Below are positions 60,668 through 64,000 of a DNA stretch of 64,000 nucleotides, piece by piece. This DNA is from Kordia aestuariivivens (lineage in GTDB: Bacteria > Bacteroidota > Bacteroidia > Flavobacteriales > Flavobacteriaceae). Both the position numbers and the translations under genes were made by a program. Below the pieces are notes generated by a model. It was given only the letters and a program-made list of their open reading frames with translations, was not told the origin of the DNA and made no database searches. The stretch covers positions 620,001 to 684,000 of the forward strand of contig NZ_JACGWS010000001.1 of NCBI RefSeq assembly GCF_014397005.1. The letters run 5' to 3'. The number at the start of each line of letters is the position of its first letter. The stretch's first letter is position 1.

Positions 60668-61762
60668 ATGAAAAACATCAAATCCCACTTTACGTTTCTG
60701 AAAGCAGAACGAAGTGGGATTTTGTGTATAATATTCCTAATCTTTATGGTACAAGGAATCTACTTTTACACAAATCCCACACAAACACCTCAACTATTTG
60801 CGGACGCAGAAGTTGCGATCTATCAACAACACATAGATTCGCTCAAACTGCTTGCGATTGAGGAACGAAAACCGAAAATTTTCCCGTTCAATCCAAACTT
60901 TATTTCCGATTACAAAGGTTTTACCTTAGGAATGTCTACTAAAGAAATTGATCGTTTACACAAATTTAGAGCGACCAATAAATATGTAAATTCAGCCAAG
61001 GAATTTCAAACGGTCACAAAGGTTTCAGATTCATTACTCAGCATCTTGCAACCGCATTTTAAATTCCCCGAATGGGTGACCAACAAAAAGAAGAAAAAGT
61101 GGGCGTATGGAAAAAAGGAGGAAGTTATTCTAAAAAAGATCGATCTCAACAAAGCAACGATTGAAGAGCTCCGAAAAGTATACGGAATTGGTGAAAAACT
61201 CTCAGCGCGAATCGTAAACTACCGAGCGAAATTGGGCGGATTTGTCACGGAATCTCAATTAGAAAATGTATATGGGCTAAAGCCAGAAGTAATACAAAAA
61301 GTTTGGAAACGTTTCTACCTAGGAAAGTCAAATACATACGAGAAAGCAGACGAAGTTGCGCTGGAAAAGATCGATTTGAACAAAGCAACGATTGAAGAAC
61401 TCCGAAAAGTATACGGAATCGGCGAAAAACTTTCTGAACGAATTGTAAAATACAGAACAAAAATTGGCGGATTTGTGATAGAATCTCAATTAGAAGATGT
61501 CTATGGCTTAAAGCCAGAAGTAGTACAGAACGTTTGGAAACGTTTCTATATAGAAAAACCAGCGATCGTTAAAGTGAATCTCAATACGTGTTCACTGGAA
61601 GAATTACTAAAAATTCCATACATAGACTATGAATTGGCAGACGAAATTATCAACCAACGAATTCTCAGAGAAGGATTCAAAACTTTTGAAGATTTGGCAA
61701 AAATTCGAAACTTTCCAACCAAGAAAATCAAGATAATTGAATTATATTTGTCAATTGAATAG
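60668..61762 (+). CDS. Helix-hairpin-helix (ComEA-like) protein with duplicated repeat
   Basis: Protein of 364 aa with one transmembrane helix (residues 17-35) and an exported C-terminus. It has three ComEA-type HhH units: 157-220 (IDLNKATIEELRKVYGIGEKLSARIV), 234-297 (an almost identical copy) and 302-364 (VNLNTCSLEELLKIPYIDYELADEII). The first two come from a 231-bp tandem duplication. ComEA binds DNA during uptake; DNA binding is inferred here. It ends 22 bp before the acyl-CoA dehydrogenase start. Confidence 0.9.
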   Translation: MKNIKSHFTFLKAERSGILCIIFLIFMVQGIYFYTNPTQTPQLFADAEVAIYQQHIDSLKLLAIEERKPKIFPFNPNFISDYKGFTLGMSTKEIDRLHKFRATNKYVNSAKEFQTVTKVSDSLLSILQPHFKFPEWVTNKKKKKWAYGKKEEVILKKIDLNKATIEELRKVYGIGEKLSARIVNYRAKLGGFVTESQLENVYGLKPEVIQKVWKRFYLGKSNTYEKADEVALEKIDLNKATIEELRKVYGIGEKLSERIVKYRTKIGGFVIESQLEDVYGLKPEVVQNVWKRFYIEKPAIVKVNLNTCSLEELLKIPYIDYELADEIINQRILREGFKTFEDLAKIRNFPTKKIKIIELYLSIE

Positions 61763-61784
61763 AAAAATATAAAAATTGCCATAT

Positions 61785-62951
61785 ATGGAAAGTATGTACT
61801 TTAACGAAGAGCATCAACTTTTTAGAGAAAGTCTAAGAGATTTTTTAAAAAAAGAAGTCGTTCCTCACATTGATAAATGGGAGAAAACAGGAACCATTGA
61901 ACGCTTTATTTGGGAGAAATTTGGCGAAATGGGATACTTCGGATTGGCATATCCAGAAGAATATGGCGGAATGGATTTAGACCTTTTCTATACAGTCATA
62001 CTTTTAGAAGAATTACAACGTATCAATTCTGGTGGATTTGCCGCAGCAATTTGGGCGCACGTATACTTAGCCATGACGCACTTGAACAAAGAAGGGAATC
62101 ACGAAATAAAACAAAAATATCTAGCACCAAGTATTACAGGCGAAAAAATAGGTTGTCTATGTATTACGGAACCTTTTGGCGGATCGGATGTTGCAGGAAT
62201 GCGAACGACGGCTGTAAAAAAAGGGGATAAATACATCATCAACGGTTCAAAAACGTTTATCACAAACGGTGTATACAGTGATTATTTAGTAATTGCTGCA
62301 AAAACAAATCCAGAACTTGGAAACAAAGGAATCAGTATTTTTGTCTTGGACAGAGAAATGCCTGGAATTTCTGCGACAAAACTAGAAAAACTAGGTTGGA
62401 AAGCTTCTGATACAGGAGAAATTGCTTTTGACAATGTTGAAATTCCACTAGAAAACCTAATGGGAGAAGAAAACAAAGGATTTGCATACATCATGCAACA
62501 CTTTGCTTTAGAACGCTTAATTATGGGCGTAAATGCACATGCAAGAGCCGAATTTGCCATGGAATACGCAATACAATACATGTCGGAACGTCAAGCATTT
62601 GGAAGAAGTATTGACAAATTCCAAGCATTACGTCATACAATGGCTGACTTGGCAGCAGAACTTGAAGTGTGTAAAACATTCAACTATACAGTAGCGTACA
62701 GACTCAATAAAGGAGAATACGTTGTAAAAGAAGCTACCATATCTAAATTACAATCGACCAAAATGTCGGATAATGTAATCTATCAATGTTTACAAATGTT
62801 AGGTGGTTATGGTTATATGGAAGAATATCCAATGGCACGTTTATTTCGCGACAGCCGTTTAGGACCAATTGGTGGCGGAACATCGGAAATACTTCGTGAA
62901 ATCATTGCAAAAATGATTATTGATAAAAAAGATTACAAACCTGCGACATAA
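61785..62951 (+). CDS. Acyl-CoA dehydrogenase
   Basis: FAD enzyme of the acyl-CoA dehydrogenase superfamily (388 aa from ATG 61785; the frame is open from TTG 61776). Motifs: CLCITEPFGGSDVAGMRTTAVKKGDKYIINGSKTFITNG (FAD and substrate), QAFGRSIDKFQALRHTMADLA, and the catalytic-Glu segment LQMLGGYGYMEEYPMARLFRDSRLGPIGGGTSEILREII. The substrate (short/medium chain or glutaryl) cannot be decided. Its 3' end is duplicated downstream. Confidence 0.93.
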   Translation: MESMYFNEEHQLFRESLRDFLKKEVVPHIDKWEKTGTIERFIWEKFGEMGYFGLAYPEEYGGMDLDLFYTVILLEELQRINSGGFAAAIWAHVYLAMTHLNKEGNHEIKQKYLAPSITGEKIGCLCITEPFGGSDVAGMRTTAVKKGDKYIINGSKTFITNGVYSDYLVIAAKTNPELGNKGISIFVLDREMPGISATKLEKLGWKASDTGEIAFDNVEIPLENLMGEENKGFAYIMQHFALERLIMGVNAHARAEFAMEYAIQYMSERQAFGRSIDKFQALRHTMADLAAELEVCKTFNYTVAYRLNKGEYVVKEATISKLQSTKMSDNVIYQCLQMLGGYGYMEEYPMARLFRDSRLGPIGGGTSEILREIIAKMIIDKKDYKPAT

Positions 62952-63025
62952 ATAGATTGGAGTCATTTTTATCAAAAATTCTTTTTTTGATTATTGATAA
63001 AAAAGATTACAAACCTGCGACATAA
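62914..63025. repeat. 38-bp direct duplication of the acyl-CoA dehydrogenase 3' end
   Basis: The last 38 bp of the gene including its TAA (62914-62951) recur unchanged at 62988-63025, 74 bp away and out of frame. The spacer contains complementary AT-rich words (ATTTTTATCAAAAATT). Confidence 0.9.
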
Positions 63026-63040
63026 TATTGAATCAGTACA

Positions 63041-63110
63041 CGTCACTTCGAGTGATTTTCTGTCATATTGAGCGCAGTCGAAATAGATAGAAAATAGTAT
63101 CGAGAAGTAC
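63041..63110. repeat. R4 end interrupted by an R3 repeat
   Basis: CGTCACTTCGAGTGATTTTC (63041-63060) and AATAGTATCGAGAAGTAC (from 63093) match the left end of the R4 element at 46680. Between them is an R3 copy (63061-63087, core ATTGAGCGCAGTCGAAAT). Confidence 0.7.
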
Positions 63111-63149
63111 TTTCAAAACGAAAATCATCAACACTTAAAATAAATAACA

Positions 63150-63181
63150 AAAGACCACTTTAACGAGTGGTCTTTTTTTTT
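63150..63181 (+). terminator. Terminator in the gap before the amylase
   Basis: The 10-bp stem AAAGACCACT / AGTGGTCTTT with loop TTAACG is followed by a long T-run. It is about 200 bp after the acyl-CoA dehydrogenase stop. Confidence 0.85.
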
Positions 63182-63240
63182 GGTATAAAGAAACTCTTTC
63201 CAATTACGGTAAAACCGTATAAGTTAGAAACTTATCAACA

Positions 63241-63254
63241 CGAAAACGTTTTCG
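63241..63254. promoter_or_regulatory. LacI-type operator upstream of alpha-amylase
   Basis: CGAAAACGTTTTCG is a perfect 14-bp palindrome with the central CG typical of LacI-family sites. It lies 67 bp before the amylase ATG, upstream of a TTG-N18-TACATTG promoter-like pair (63270-63297). Confidence 0.6.
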
Positions 63255-63321
63255 CTAGATATGGGATTCTTGTTCTACAAAATAAATATTTACATTGAAA
63301 AAGAACTTTAACCCAAAAAAT

Positions 63322-64000
63322 ATGAAAACAACTAAAATCTTCTATTTCTTACTGATCAGTTTATTTCTAATTAGCTGTTCTGAAGACGAAATCAATCAAG
63401 AAAATGAGCAAAGTACAGAAGCAGTCAAAGAAACTGTTGTTGCTAAAAATAGATCCAATCTAAAACCAATTGGTTCTGGTGTAATGATGCAAGCGTTCTA
63501 TTGGGATGTGCCAGCAGGTGGAACTTGGTGGAATGTTGTCAAAGGAAAAGTAGACGATTGGAGCAACGCCGGAATTGACGCTATTTGGCTTCCGCCAGCT
63601 TCCAAAGCGCAAAATGGACCGTTCTCTATGGGATACGATCCATTTGATTACTTCGATTTTGGAGAATACAATCAAATGGGAAGTGTAGAAACGCGTTTTG
63701 GTTCAACTGCCGAATTGATAAGTTTAGTCAATACGGCTCATAATAACAGATTGAGTGTAATAGCAGATATTGTATTAAATCACAATAGCGGAGGTGATAG
63801 TGAGTACAATCCGTTCAAAGGAACAAATACTTACACGGATTATCAACCAATGTCAGGAATGTTCAATAGAACCTATTATGACTTTCATCCAAATGATTAC
63901 CACGCAAATGATGAAGGTGTATTTGGAGGTTTTGCCGATTTATGTCACCACAAACAATATGTGCAAGACTGGCTTTGGAACAATTCAAACTCAGTAGCCA
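63322..64000 (+). CDS. GH13 alpha-amylase lipoprotein (partial, runs off window)
   Basis: Open frame from ATG 63322 to the window end (226 codons seen, no stop). Lipoprotein signal MKTTKIFYFLLISLFLISC (Cys19) and a short acidic linker are followed by the start of a GH13 catalytic barrel: GVMMQAFYWDVP, WSNAGIDAIWLPPASKA, SMGYDPFDYFDFGEYNQMGSVETRFG and conserved region I VIADIVLNH. The catalytic Asp/Glu regions lie beyond the window. Surface starch degradation is expected, in line with the LacI-type palindrome upstream. Confidence 0.9.
   Translation, partial: MKTTKIFYFLLISLFLISCSEDEINQENEQSTEAVKETVVAKNRSNLKPIGSGVMMQAFYWDVPAGGTWWNVVKGKVDDWSNAGIDAIWLPPASKAQNGPFSMGYDPFDYFDFGEYNQMGSVETRFGSTAELISLVNTAHNNRLSVIADIVLNHNSGGDSEYNPFKGTNTYTDYQPMSGMFNRTYYDFHPNDYHANDEGVFGGFADLCHHKQYVQDWLWNNSNSVA

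Noticed and set aside
1-64000. tRNA, rRNA or prophage genes
   Set aside because: Looked for cloverleaf-like segments, rRNA signatures and phage or integrase genes; none was seen. A tRNA scan would settle the tRNA point.

Overview
The window is a chromosomal segment from an AT-rich member of the Bacteroidota, almost certainly a (marine) Flavobacteriaceae. The signs are Bacteroidota-type promoters (TAnnTTTG, sometimes with TTG about 19 bp upstream), A-rich leaders without Shine-Dalgarno sequences, families such as DUF2851, DUF1573, DUF885 and the DUF1800/DUF1501 pair, TPR-containing hybrid histidine kinases, and the dispersed short palindromes common in that family. A genus such as Kordia would fit, but the sequence alone does not establish it. 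I found no rRNA, tRNA, CRISPR array, prophage or classical insertion sequence.

Layout. 1-8.6 kb: aquaporin, DUF4136 lipoprotein, murB, an aminotransferase, an aspartyl protease with PDZ, DUF1573 and valS. 8.8-14.5 kb: a compact minus-strand cluster rsfS-ftsH-LUD-cdsA-psd-ACBP-CPBP (membrane quality control and phospholipid synthesis). 14.5-20.9 kb: birA, an SRPBCC protein, pyrE, a Nudix hydrolase, an M14 peptidase and a SulP transporter. 21-25.4 kb: two overlapping paralogous hybrid histidine kinases. 25.6-37.5 kb: coaD, ddl, a PASTA protein, rluD, orphan genes, yaaA, a DNA-glycosylase-like gene, rlmF and a DUF885 protein. 37.5-45.5 kb: a complete trpEGDCFBA operon on the minus strand. 45.5-54.9 kb: yceI and marR, DUF1800/DUF1501, a thiol-redox and rhodanese group, and DUF2851. 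55-64 kb: secreted proteases, a K+ channel, an AGCS symporter, an HhH protein, an acyl-CoA dehydrogenase and the start of a GH13 alpha-amylase.

The trp operon is the most interesting part. Upstream of trpE lies an 18-residue leader ORF with three consecutive Trp codons, followed by an intrinsic terminator: a classical attenuator. The operon is riddled with short hairpin repeats, named here R1 (TTCCC..GGGAA type), R2 (TGAACTTGATTCA type) and R3 (CTCGACTGCGCTCGA type). Two small GIY-YIG nuclease genes sit between trpF, trpB and trpA. Each is tightly bracketed by an inverted pair of one hairpin family (R1 for one, R2 for the other), so each looks like a 355-373 bp mobile unit made only of repeat, nuclease and inverted repeat. 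The same repeats are inserted in frame in trpF and in the DNA-glycosylase-like gene, supply the trpF stop codon, touch the stop codons of trpC and trpB, and are nested in one another (R3 inside R1). I propose that GIY-YIG nuclease plus hairpin repeat forms a REP/REPIN-like mobile system.

Other regulatory elements include tandem palindromic operators over the marR-yceI promoter, a perfect LacI-type palindrome upstream of the amylase, and several arrays of 7- or 8-bp tandem units between genes, two of them with exactly nine copies.
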